A program made the position numbers and the translations under genes. The notes below the pieces were generated by a model that was not told where the DNA came from, ran no database searches, and saw only the letters and a list, made by a program, of their open reading frames with translations. DNA of 58,630 nt from positions 1-58,630 of the forward strand of contig JACQCD010000067.1 of NCBI GenBank assembly GCA_016201825.1, given 5' to 3'. Below are positions 35,359-43,207 of this stretch, piece by piece. Source of the DNA: Nitrospirota bacterium. Lineage in GTDB: Bacteria; Nitrospirota; Nitrospiria; 2-01-FULL-66-17. Positions within the stretch are counted from its first letter, which is position 1, and the number at the start of each line of letters is the position of its first letter.

Positions 35359-35805
35359 ATGCAGGAACGGGGCTTCACACTCATCGAGACGGTGATCGTG
35401 GTGGTCGTCATCGGTTTGGCGTTTGGGATTTTGGTCCCATTCGCGGTGAGCCTCAGAAATAGCCCCTCGCCTGTGTTAACCGAACTGGGGGTTGCTTTGG
35501 CTCAGGAAAAAATCGAGCAGATTATTGCGGATCGCCGGGATACGGGTATTCCGAGAGGTTTTGTGTACGCGACGACTCCGGCGAATTATCAGGCGGAGTC
35601 GTCGGCGGTCGTGGGATTCGACGGCTTCACGCGCTCGGTGGCGATCGCCTGTGTGACCACAGCGGATTTTAAGGCGGCTGGCGCGGCTCCCAGTCCCTCA
35701 TGCGCGGTCAGCGCCGGGCAAACCGATTACGCCCGCGTCACCGTCTCAGTGAGTCACTCTACCTTTGGCAGTCTCACCGTGGAGGCGTTGCTCGCGAATT
35801 ATTGA
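35359..35805 (+). CDS. Minor pilin, PilV/MshD-like
   Basis: The precursor MQERG-FTLIETVIVVVVIGLAFGILVPFAVSL has a very short leader and Glu+5. The following ALAQEKIEQIIADRRDTG is the PilV/MshD-type region. Two cysteines (IACVTT, SCAVSA) may pair. Length is 148 residues from ATG 35359; the track start is the TTG one codon before. It is one of three consecutive minor pilins (H-, V- and W-type) that usually form the priming complex with a PilX/GspK-type protein, which is found two genes downstream. Confidence 0.85.
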   Translation: MQERGFTLIETVIVVVVIGLAFGILVPFAVSLRNSPSPVLTELGVALAQEKIEQIIADRRDTGIPRGFVYATTPANYQAESSAVVGFDGFTRSVAIACVTTADFKAAGAAPSPSCAVSAGQTDYARVTVSVSHSTFGSLTVEALLANY

Positions 35806-35842
35806 GGCCGAAGACTGAGCGCGTTTAAATCGGAATGAGGCG

Positions 35843-36373
35843 ATGTCCAACTGGCATCTTAAAAACGTAAGGCATGGAGCGCTTGTGTTTAATCGACGGC
35901 AGGCCGGATTCACTTTTATCGAGTTGGTCATCACGATCGTGCTTGTCGGAATCATCTCAACAATCGGCTCGCTGCTCATCATGCAAGGGACGAAGGAGTA
36001 TATCGCCCAGGACGTGAGGGCCGGCCTTGCGAACCAGGGGCGACTGGGGATCGAGCGAATGGCACGAGAAATTCGGGCTATCCGAAGTCGAACGGCGGCG
36101 GACATTCCCGTGTGGGGCGCCGGGACCTTGCAGTTCACCGATGTGACAGGAGCTGCCATTACCTACACGGTCGGTGCCGGGGCATTGACAAGGAATGGGA
36201 CGGTTCTCGCTTCGGACGTCTCAGGCCTGGCATTTTCATACCTTCAAAATGACGGCGTCACGGCAGCCACCGCCGCCACCAACATCTGGATCATCCAGAT
36301 CAATCTCACCGTGACCAGATCCGGTGAGACGCAAACCCTTCGCATCCGTGTTCACCCCAGGAGTTTTACGTGA
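35843..36373 (+). CDS. Minor pilin, PilW/MshO-like
   Basis: The precursor has a long basic leader (MSNWHLKNVRHGALVFNRRQAG) then FTFIELVITIVLVGIISTIGSLL. LGIERMAREIRAIRS after the helix is the PilW/GspJ hallmark, and the C-terminal IIQINLTVTRSGETQTLRIRVHPRSF fits the beta domain. Length is 176 residues. The stop overlaps the PilX-like gene by GTGA, so the two are produced together. Confidence 0.85.
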   Translation: MSNWHLKNVRHGALVFNRRQAGFTFIELVITIVLVGIISTIGSLLIMQGTKEYIAQDVRAGLANQGRLGIERMAREIRAIRSRTAADIPVWGAGTLQFTDVTGAAITYTVGAGALTRNGTVLASDVSGLAFSYLQNDGVTAATAATNIWIIQINLTVTRSGETQTLRIRVHPRSFT

Positions 36374-38262
36374 GACCCTGGCTGAGGCGTATTCTGAGTT
36401 CCGAGCGTGGCGCGTCGCTCATTGTCGCGATTTTCCTGATCGTCATTGTGGGGTTCTTCGGTACGATAATGGGCTCGTTGATCAGCACGCAGAATTTCAC
36501 TGCCCTGAACGAGGTGCGGTCCACCCAGGCATTGTACGTGGCCGACGGTGGCCTTGAGCGGGCCCTGTACGCATATCGGAACGGCACTCCGTGCAATACG
36601 CTTGCATACGCTGCCGTTCCGTTAGGCTCTGGAAACTTTACGACCACCGGAACGCTGTACAATCCTACGTCCACCACGCTCTCGGCTCCTGGTATTACGG
36701 ACTTCGCAACCGATATTCCTGTGGCGCCCACCGTGGGATATGCTCCTCACGGGCGGATCAGAATCGAATCGGAGGAGATCACGTACGCGGCGTTCGTCGG
36801 CAACACCTTCACCGGCGCACGACGTGGGGTGGCGGGGACCGCCCGCGCCTCTCATCTACCCGGGGTGGCCGTATCCCAGAACGAGTGCGTGGTGCGATCA
36901 ATCGGAAATATTCCGGGCGCAGTAGGGACCGGTCAGCGGGTAGTAGAGATGGCCGAAGGTGGGGTCAGTACGCGGCAGGGAAGCTTTACCAAACAAAATG
37001 GGTTAGGTAATCAAGTCATTACCGGAGTAGGCTTCCGTCCCAAGGCCGTGCTTTTTTATTGGACGCGCCACACGGCCGTCCCGCCTGCCGTCTCGCCTTT
37101 TGCGCCTCAGAATTCTCGGAATAATTTGGGAGTCGGGTTTGCGAGCGGTCCGGCCAATGTCGGTGCGGTTTCGGTAACGGCGCGAGACAGACGAAACAGT
37201 TCGGATGACGGGCGGATGCGATCGGCCACCTATCCGATCATTTTCCTGACCGGTGGAGGTGGAGGAGGGCAGCCGACCGTGGTGGCGAGAGCGCAGTTGG
37301 CCTCGCTGGACGCAGATGGGTTTACCATCAACTGGACGACCAACACGGATGCCAATCCGTATATTGTCCATTATGTGGCTCTGGGAGGTGATATTACCAA
37401 TGCCATGGCCAGCACCTTCAACTTAACGACCGCCGCTGGTAATCAAGCGGTGGCCGGTCTAGGCTTTCGGCCCGACTTCGTCATGTTCCTGTGGAGCTTC
37501 ACTGAGGCTGTGGATACGACCGGGGTTGGGAACACTGAGATCGGCGTAGGCTTTGCGGCTGGTCCGGCATCCAGGGCGGCGATGGTGTATTCGGGACGAG
37601 ATGCAATTGGATCCAATCTCGATAAAAGATGGTGGCAGCGAACGGACTCGGCGATCTTACTTTTTGACCCGGCCCCCGTTGGCCCACCCTTGACGCCGAG
37701 CCAAGACGCTATTGCAGACTTTGTGTCGATGGATGCAGACGGTTTTACCGTAAACAAATCAGATCCGCCTGCAGCAGCCACTCCCATCTTCTTTCTAGCT
37801 CTCAGAGGCGGTCGTCACAGCGTAGGAGCGTTTAATCAAGCCACCGTGGTGGGCAATCAGAGTATCGCCGGAGTCGGCTTCAAGCCGGAACAATTGTTTA
37901 TGGCGAGCTTCAACCTGTCAGCGACCAACGTAATTTCCTCGCTGGGAGGTATCTCGTACGGTGCCGCTCAGTTTCCCGCGACCAGAGGGAGTGTTTGGCT
38001 CCAAGATCGAACCGACAACGATCCGTCGGATGCCAATATGTACACGGCGACCACCGATGCGATGACGATGGCCAATGGGACTGCTGTAGGCTTTGCAGAC
38101 GGAAACCCCGTCGTTCAGGCTCAGGCTGGCCTCGCTTCGTTTGGAAGCGATGGGTTTACGTTGAACTGGACGACGGCGTCGGTTCCATCCCGGCAGGTTC
38201 TCTATTGGGCGATTGGCCCCAACGTGGCGGTCAGTAGGGTTGATTGGCAAGGGTTGTACTGA
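36370..38262 (+). CDS. PilX/GspK-like protein fused to three-repeat putative adhesin
   Basis: Residues 1-70 (ERGASLIVAIFLIVIVGFFGTIMGSLI, then RSTQALYVADGGLERALYAYR) match PilX/GspK-type minor pilins. Residues about 120-172 hold a short module (GRIRIESEEITYAAF, FTGARRGVAGTARASH) also seen in other surface and phage proteins. Residues 204-340, 347-480 and 486-617 are three homologous units: each opens with GNQxxxGVGFRPxxVxF-like sequence, and closes with ADGFTxNW-like sequence and a Tyr/Phe-rich strand. These look like beta-sandwich binding domains. At 630 residues it is over three times the size of a normal PilX, so it may be the pilus tip adhesin. GTG 36370 overlaps the PilW stop. The ligand is unknown. 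Confidence 0.85.
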   Translation: MRPWLRRILSSERGASLIVAIFLIVIVGFFGTIMGSLISTQNFTALNEVRSTQALYVADGGLERALYAYRNGTPCNTLAYAAVPLGSGNFTTTGTLYNPTSTTLSAPGITDFATDIPVAPTVGYAPHGRIRIESEEITYAAFVGNTFTGARRGVAGTARASHLPGVAVSQNECVVRSIGNIPGAVGTGQRVVEMAEGGVSTRQGSFTKQNGLGNQVITGVGFRPKAVLFYWTRHTAVPPAVSPFAPQNSRNNLGVGFASGPANVGAVSVTARDRRNSSDDGRMRSATYPIIFLTGGGGGGQPTVVARAQLASLDADGFTINWTTNTDANPYIVHYVALGGDITNAMASTFNLTTAAGNQAVAGLGFRPDFVMFLWSFTEAVDTTGVGNTEIGVGFAAGPASRAAMVYSGRDAIGSNLDKRWWQRTDSAILLFDPAPVGPPLTPSQDAIADFVSMDADGFTVNKSDPPAAATPIFFLALRGGRHSVGAFNQATVVGNQSIAGVGFKPEQLFMASFNLSATNVISSLGGISYGAAQFPATRGSVWLQDRTDNDPSDANMYTATTDAMTMANGTAVGFADGNPVVQAQAGLASFGSDGFTLNWTTASVPSRQVLYWAIGPNVAVSRVDWQGLY

Positions 38263-38356
38263 GACCGGAGTTGTTCCGGCTATCGGTCGTCGCTCATCTG
38301 TTCCGCATCAACCTTCCCGCTCCCCGATCTTTCCTGGACGATGGTCTCTAGCCGTC

Positions 38357-38384
38357 TTGACAGCGCGCAACCGCGGGATACACT
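38357..38384 (+). promoter_or_regulatory. Promoter of merR-pilMNOP-secretin operon
   Basis: TTGACA (38357-38362), 16 nt and TACACT (38379-38384) lie in the 160-nt gap after the adhesin gene. TACAC and GTGTA half-sites (38379-38397) flank nine bases downstream of the -10 and might bind the adjacent MerR-type protein. Confidence 0.7.
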
Positions 38385-38421
38385 TCCTCAGGGTGTAGAA
38401 AACTAAATCTAGAAGAACACG

Positions 38422-38691
38422 ATGAAAACCAGCGAACTCCTCCAGCGTATTGACATTCCCCGGCACAAACTCTACTACCTCGAACAGAAGGGCTACGTGA
38501 GCCCGCAACGAATCCCAATGGGAGATCTTGAAGCTCGGGAGTTTTCCGAGGCCGATGTGCGGCTGGTCCAAGCGATTTGGAAGTATCTCAAACAGGGGTT
38601 TAAGCACAAGGTGGCTTACCAAAAGGCGTTGGGCGAGTCGGACAACCGTCCCTCGGCGAACCACCGGGCACGGCGGAGGAAGGTGGCGTGA
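38422..38691 (+). CDS. Small MerR-type DNA-binding protein
   Basis: An 89-residue protein with only the MerR winged helix: MKTSELLQRIDIPRHKLYYLEQKGYVSPQRIPMG, then EFSEADVRLVQAIWKYLKQGF. The long dimerisation helix and effector domain of full MerR proteins are absent; a basic tail (RARRRKVA) follows. It is the first gene of the pilM-secretin operon and overlaps pilM (GTGA). This position suggests it regulates pilus genes, most simply its own promoter. That is an inference. Confidence 0.85.
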   Translation: MKTSELLQRIDIPRHKLYYLEQKGYVSPQRIPMGDLEAREFSEADVRLVQAIWKYLKQGFKHKVAYQKALGESDNRPSANHRARRRKVA

Positions 38692-39710
38692 GGTTCTTCG
38701 GGGCCCGGCGTTCGATCGTTGGGTGCGACTTGGGGCGTGGTGCGGTCAAGCTGGTGCAACTCGCTCAGAAATCGGGTGGGTGGAAAGTGGTCCACGCCCA
38801 ACTTCAAGAGCTCACCCCCGAGTCGCGTGATGACGAGGAATGGCCAAGTCCTCAAGCCATTCAATCCGCCATGCAGGCTCGATGGGTTGCCGATCAGTCC
38901 GTTGCGGTGAGTCTGCAGAGTCGGCCTGCGGTGGTCCGCCACATCGAACTCCCCCCGATCCCGGCTCATGAATTGTCCGAAGCGCTGCGATGGGAAGCCA
39001 AGAAGGTGACGTCTTTAGGGGACGGTGAAGCCATCGTGGACTATCTGGCTGGGGAGCCGTCGGATCGCAAGGTGCCGGTCACCATGGTTGTGGCCGAGCG
39101 GGCCGGGGTCGACAGGGAATTCCAGCAATATCGACGTTCGGGACTCCAGGTTTCCGCCATGGAGATCAACCCTGTTGCGTTCTATCATGCGGTCCACCGG
39201 CTTGGACAGGACCAAACCGGAGCAGGGTGCGTCGCCCTGGTCGATATCGGGGCCGGTCGAATGGACATCAGTATTGCGAAGCACGGGACTCTCCGGTTCT
39301 CCCGGAGTATCTCGTTGGGGGGCAATGCCCTTACGCAGAGCCTCGTGGAGAAATTCGGTGTTGACGTGAGTCAGGCTGATGCCCTGAAGCGAGAACAGGG
39401 GCTATCCGGGAAGGCGAAAGTGCTGGAAGCGCTGGGTCCGGAGGTCGACCGCCTGATCGTTGAAATCCAGCGCTCCATCGATTACTACCGCGCGCAATCA
39501 CACGACGGCGCCCTTGAACGCATGCTGTTGGCGGGAGGGACTCCGTTAATGCCGGGGTTCGTCGAGTATATTTCCTCGTTCTTCGACGCGAAAGTCAGCT
39601 TATTTAACCCCTTCGAAGGGATGGATTGCGGAACCGTTGGGTCGGATCTGGAGCCGGTCGCTCCCCGGTACGCGTCAAGCGTGGGGTTGGCGTTACGAGG
39701 ACGTGCGTGA
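38688..39710 (+). CDS. pilM: PilM, actin-like pilus assembly protein (set B)
   Basis: PilM is a cytoplasmic actin-fold ATP-binding protein that docks onto the PilN N-terminus. Here SIVGCDLGRGAVKLVQL gives phosphate-1, VALVDIGAGRMDISIAKHGTLRFSRSISLGGNALT gives phosphate-2, and MLLAGGTPLMPGFVEYIS the adenosine motif. Length is 340 residues, as usual. It is a better match to canonical PilM than the set A copy. GTG 38688 overlaps the MerR stop and the gene's own stop overlaps pilN (GTGA). Confidence 0.92.
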   Translation: MRFFGARRSIVGCDLGRGAVKLVQLAQKSGGWKVVHAQLQELTPESRDDEEWPSPQAIQSAMQARWVADQSVAVSLQSRPAVVRHIELPPIPAHELSEALRWEAKKVTSLGDGEAIVDYLAGEPSDRKVPVTMVVAERAGVDREFQQYRRSGLQVSAMEINPVAFYHAVHRLGQDQTGAGCVALVDIGAGRMDISIAKHGTLRFSRSISLGGNALTQSLVEKFGVDVSQADALKREQGLSGKAKVLEALGPEVDRLIVEIQRSIDYYRAQSHDGALERMLLAGGTPLMPGFVEYISSFFDAKVSLFNPFEGMDCGTVGSDLEPVAPRYASSVGLALRGRA

Positions 39711-40294
39711 AGAACACGATCAACCTGCTCGACGATCTACTGCGAGACGGCAGGCCTCAGCCCGGCAAATGGTTCCTGTTTGCGGCCGCCGGTGTTGGGA
39801 TCCTTGCACCGTTCCTTGTCTGGGGGCTTCAGGTTTGGGCTGCCGGACGTCTCGATCCGCAGATCGTCCAGATGAGATCCACTCGCGACCACCTTACGCA
39901 GGAGGTGGCGCAGCGCCGGCAGGTCCTTCAAGAGAGCGATGCGCGGCAGGCGCGCCTCACGGAAGAACGGATTCAGACCGCCGGCATCCCCTGGTCGGAA
40001 GTCTTACGCGAATTAAGCCTCGTTGTTCCGGATGGTGTGTGGCTGACCCAGTTCGAAGAGATCGCCCCGCAGGAGAACACGACAGACATCGCCGTTCGAA
40101 TTCAGGGAGTGGCGGCATCTCAGGGAGGAGTGGCCGAGTTGCTCGTACGCCTCGAGACAGCACATCACCTTGCCCAGCCGCAACTCGTCTATTCTCAACG
40201 AAACAGTGGTGTGTCCGGTCGCCTGAACTTTGAGGTCCACTGCATCATCGTGCGGGCCTCATTCTCTGACCAACCACAGCCGGGACCAGGGTAA
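39707..40294 (+). CDS. pilN: PilN, inner-membrane pilus assembly protein (set B)
   Basis: The N-terminal KNTINLLDDLLRD is the INLL motif that PilN uses to bind PilM. One membrane segment (KWFLFAAAGVGILAPFLVWGL), a coiled coil and a periplasmic domain (WSEVLRELSLVVPDGVWLTQFEE) follow. The set A counterpart lacks a clear INLL motif. GTG 39707 overlaps the pilM stop; the track ORF adds 27 codons upstream. Length is 195 residues. Confidence 0.9.
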   Translation: MKNTINLLDDLLRDGRPQPGKWFLFAAAGVGILAPFLVWGLQVWAAGRLDPQIVQMRSTRDHLTQEVAQRRQVLQESDARQARLTEERIQTAGIPWSEVLRELSLVVPDGVWLTQFEEIAPQENTTDIAVRIQGVAASQGGVAELLVRLETAHHLAQPQLVYSQRNSGVSGRLNFEVHCIIVRASFSDQPQPGPG

Positions 40295-40875
40295 TGGAGT
40301 GGCCGTGGCTCATCCGAGTCTCCTCGTGGCGTCCCAGTCGCCGCGAGCAGTTGGTGGTGGCACTGGCGGTTGCAGCCGGCATCGTGTTCTTGGGGTTGTT
40401 ACTCGATGTGCCGTCGGTCAAACGAGTCAAAACGCTTGAAACCGAGCGACGTGCCCTGGAAAGAGAGATCGCGACGCTGCAAAGCGAACTCAGCCGATCC
40501 GGTGTTCAAGGCGATGTGACGAGTCCAACGGAACTTCATAGGGACACGGCGAACGAGGACATCCGTTTCTCTACCCTTCTCAGCGATCTGGCGGCGCTCG
40601 CTGAACGGAGTGCCGTCGATTTTATCGCGGTGCGACCGATCGCTGTCCCAGGAAAGACCGGCGCTCTTGAGGTTGAACTGAATGCCCCCTTTCGAGTGCT
40701 TGGCGCCTATCTCAACGCGTTGGAGCAGTCCCGCTGGAGGCTGACCATTAACAATATTCGCCTCGGGCGAGACTCGGAACACGCCACCCTGGTCTCAGCC
40801 CGGTTTACGGTGGCTAGTCCCACAGTTCTTCTGGGATTGGCGACAGGTGTTTCGGAAAGCCAGCGACGACCGTGA
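40294..40875 (+). CDS. pilO: PilO, inner-membrane pilus assembly protein (set B)
   Basis: A 193-residue bitopic protein: membrane segment LVVALAVAAGIVFLGLLLD, coiled coil (LETERRALEREIATLQSEL), and a periplasmic ferredoxin-like domain (FSTLLSDLAALAERSAVDFIAVRP, NAPFRVLGAYLNALEQSRW). Its ATG shares one base with the pilN stop (TAATG) and its end overlaps pilP by GTGA. Confidence 0.88.
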   Translation: MEWPWLIRVSSWRPSRREQLVVALAVAAGIVFLGLLLDVPSVKRVKTLETERRALEREIATLQSELSRSGVQGDVTSPTELHRDTANEDIRFSTLLSDLAALAERSAVDFIAVRPIAVPGKTGALEVELNAPFRVLGAYLNALEQSRWRLTINNIRLGRDSEHATLVSARFTVASPTVLLGLATGVSESQRRP

Positions 40876-41267
40876 AGATTGGACTGCATAGAGAGCGCCT
40901 GTATCGGGCCATTTTGGTAGCCACCCTGATAGGGGTGGGCACGTTTGTCCCGGTGTTCCCATTTAATAATAATGAGGTGTTCCCGGCTCCTCCATCAAGC
41001 GACGATCTTGCGCGGTGGGGGAAAGATCCGTTCAATCGTCCACCCGATCCGGTATCTGCTGAGGCTGGTTCCTCCGGTTCCTTCGTGGAGCTACGAGGTG
41101 TGATCGCTGGGCCGACCGGGGTGGTCGCTATTCTCAACCATGACATTGTAAGGGTTGGGGATCGTGTTAATGGAGAGATCGTTGTTGATATTACCCCGAG
41201 TGCCGTTGTGTTGAAACGGGGACAGCAAGTGCGTCGGGTGGTCATTCGTTCGTTCGCCCTCCCGTAA
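40872..41267 (+). CDS. pilP: PilP-like periplasmic linker protein (set B)
   Basis: A 131-residue protein with an N-terminal hydrophobic segment (LYRAILVATLIGVGTFVPVFP), a short linker with WGKDPFNRP, and a C-terminal beta domain (VELRGVIAGPTGVVAILNHDIVRVGDRVNGEIVVDI) of the PilP/GspC type that docks onto the secretin N-domains. I see no lipobox Cys, so it is probably membrane-anchored rather than lipidated. GTG 40872 overlaps pilO. The secretin gene begins 12 nt after the stop. Confidence 0.82.
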   Translation: MKIGLHRERLYRAILVATLIGVGTFVPVFPFNNNEVFPAPPSSDDLARWGKDPFNRPPDPVSAEAGSSGSFVELRGVIAGPTGVVAILNHDIVRVGDRVNGEIVVDITPSAVVLKRGQQVRRVVIRSFALP

Positions 41268-41279
41268 GGAGAGAAGGTT

Positions 41280-42650
41280 ATGGCGCAGCGAGGGTGGTGG
41301 GTCGTCCTCTGTTTTTGGTTGAGCGTGGCCGTATGGAGCATCCCGGTTGGCGCGCAGGATCAAGGACAGATTTCTGTCCAACGAAGTGCTGCCGGGGGCA
41401 ATCGGTATTCGATGGAGTTCCGGGATGCCGAGCTCAAGGATGTGCTCCGGGCAATTGGCCAAGAACGTCGCTTAAATCTGGTCATCAGCGATGAGGTGGC
41501 GGGCAAACTGACCCTCAGTTTTCAAGATGTGGCGCTCCCGGAGGCGCTCGATGCGATATTAAGGATGGGTAACCTGGTTAAAGTCCAAGAAGGACCCATC
41601 ACGCGCATTATAAAGTCTCCATTCAGTGATGGTGAAGGCCAGCTCGTAACCCGAATGCTGTCGATTCAGTTTGCCAGCGCAAAAGATCTCAGCGAATCCG
41701 TCAAGAGCCTGATCAGCAAGAAGGGAAGCGTCACCACTGATTCCCGGACCAACACCCTGATCATCCGCGATTTACCGGAAAGCATCGAGAGAATTTCCCA
41801 ACTTGTCAGGCAGTTGGACTCTAAAACGCCTCAAGTCATGATTGAAGCTCGAATCGTCGAGGCCAATACCAACTTCACTCGTGAACTCGGAGTGCAGTGG
41901 GGCGGACTGCGAACGACTCAGGGCGGCAATCTGCTCACAACCCTCCACGGAGGGGCGACGAAAAAGCTGTCAACGGACACCGTTGCCCAAGCCTTGACCG
42001 GGGGTATCGGTCTCAGCGGGGGGCCATTTGCCGTCAATTTGCCGGCCAACGTCGGACCTGGGCACGGCGGATCATTTGGCATCACCTTCGGAAATCTCGC
42101 TGATACTCTTCGCTTGGACCTCCAGCTTTCAGCTCTGGAAGATACGGGTAAGGGGAAGATTCTGTCGACACCGCGAATTCTGGCGTTAGACAACAAAGAA
42201 GCAAAGATCTCGAGTGGAACGGAAATTCTCATACCCGTGACCTCGATCGTCACTGCCGGGGCAACGACCGGCGGTGGGAGTGCCGCAGGGCAGACCGGTG
42301 TGACCACGATTAACGCCAAACTTGAATTGAGCGTGACGCCTCATGTGACGCCGACCGGAGAAATCGTTCTACACGTTGTTGCAGACAAAAAGGACCCCGA
42401 CTATACTCGGGCAGTTCTGGGTATCCCTCCGCTGACGACACGGACGGCTGAAACCGACCTCTTGGCAAAAAATGGTGAGACCGTCGTCATTGGAGGCATC
42501 TATACGAAGAGCGAGCAAGTCGATGAGAGCGGCGTGCCGTTGCTCTCAAAAATCCCGTTCCTTGGATGGCTTTTTAAAACCCGGTCGACGATTGAAAGCC
42601 AGAACGAGCTTCTCATATTTATTACGCCAACGATTCAACAGGGACTATAA
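41280..42650 (+). CDS. Secretin (PilQ/MshL/GspD family)
   Basis: This is the outer-membrane channel for the pilus or pseudopilus. The signal peptide ends near VGAQ (residue 25). An STN/N0-like domain (FRDAELKDVLRAIGQERRLNLVISDEVAG), a secretin N-domain (IQFASAKDLSESVKSLISKKGSV with TNTLIIRDLPESIERI), and the secretin core (QVMIEARIVEANTNFTRELGVQWGG to GVPLLSKIPFLGWLFKTR and LLIFITPTI) follow. At 456 residues it is short, nearer MshL than PilQ, and has no AMIN domain. AAGGAGAG precedes ATG 41280. It is the only secretin in the locus and could serve both assembly sets. Confidence 0.93.
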   Translation: MAQRGWWVVLCFWLSVAVWSIPVGAQDQGQISVQRSAAGGNRYSMEFRDAELKDVLRAIGQERRLNLVISDEVAGKLTLSFQDVALPEALDAILRMGNLVKVQEGPITRIIKSPFSDGEGQLVTRMLSIQFASAKDLSESVKSLISKKGSVTTDSRTNTLIIRDLPESIERISQLVRQLDSKTPQVMIEARIVEANTNFTRELGVQWGGLRTTQGGNLLTTLHGGATKKLSTDTVAQALTGGIGLSGGPFAVNLPANVGPGHGGSFGITFGNLADTLRLDLQLSALEDTGKGKILSTPRILALDNKEAKISSGTEILIPVTSIVTAGATTGGGSAAGQTGVTTINAKLELSVTPHVTPTGEIVLHVVADKKDPDYTRAVLGIPPLTTRTAETDLLAKNGETVVIGGIYTKSEQVDESGVPLLSKIPFLGWLFKTRSTIESQNELLIFITPTIQQGL

Positions 42651-42704
42651 AAGGGAGTGATTCTCTGGGGTCTTCATACAGGGGCCCGGCGGATTCGTCC
42701 GCAC

Positions 42705-42733
42705 TTGATTCCACGGTCCGAGTTTCCTATGCT
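42705..42733 (+). promoter_or_regulatory. Promoter of cutA, start codon at predicted +1
   Basis: TTGATT (42705-42710), 17 nt and TATGCT (42728-42733) leave only 6 nt before ATG 42740. No ribosome binding site is seen, so a leaderless mRNA is likely. Confidence 0.6.
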
Positions 42734-42739
42734 CTGGGC

Positions 42740-43087
42740 ATGGACCCATTCGCCACTCCTTCTCCCCGGTCACCGATTGTGGTGCTCATGACTTTTTCCT
42801 CTTCCGAGGAGGCCAGCCGTATTGCTGCAGTGCTCGTCGAGGAGCGTCTTGTCGCCTGCGTGAACCTCGTTCCGGCGGTTCGATCTTTCTTTGTCTGGGA
42901 CAACGCGTTACAAGACGTTCAAGAGGTCCTTGGGGTGGCGAAAACGATCCGTAGTCGGCTTGATGCCGTGGTCTCCCGCGTCAAATCTCTCCATAGCTAT
43001 TCGGTGCCGGAGGTTATTGGCCTGCCTATTCTGGGCGGATCTGAAAGTTATCTCCAGTGGGTCCTAAGCGAGGTCTTTGATGAATGA
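42740..43087 (+). CDS. cutA: Divalent-cation tolerance protein CutA
   Basis: CutA1 is a small trimeric ferredoxin-like protein linked to copper tolerance in E. coli; its exact role is unclear. Recognisable blocks are VVLMTFSSSEEASRIAAVLVEERLVACVNLVPAVRSFFVWDN and SLHSYSVPEVIGLPI, with a C-terminal YLQWVLSEV. Length is 115 residues. It has its own promoter and no ribosome binding site. It separates the pilus locus from the M23 gene. Confidence 0.95.
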   Translation: MDPFATPSPRSPIVVLMTFSSSEEASRIAAVLVEERLVACVNLVPAVRSFFVWDNALQDVQEVLGVAKTIRSRLDAVVSRVKSLHSYSVPEVIGLPILGGSESYLQWVLSEVFDE

Positions 43088-43093
43088 AATAAG

Positions 43094-43152
43094 CATATAA
43101 TTCAATAGTTTATATGTTATTTCTTGACAGCCTAGCGACGCTGTGTTAGGCT
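43094..43152 (+). promoter_or_regulatory. AT-rich dyad and promoter of the M23 peptidase gene
   Basis: TTGACA (43124-43129), 17 nt and TAGGCT (43147-43152) form the promoter. Just upstream, CATATAA-TTCAATAGT-TTATATG (43094-43116) is an exact 7-bp inverted repeat in an AT-rich patch, placed where an UP element or activator site would lie. Confidence 0.65.
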
Positions 43153-43207
43153 CTGCCCCGACTTTTTCGGGTGTGTAGGTTGTGTAGTTCAGGGGGAGGA
43201 GGACCGT

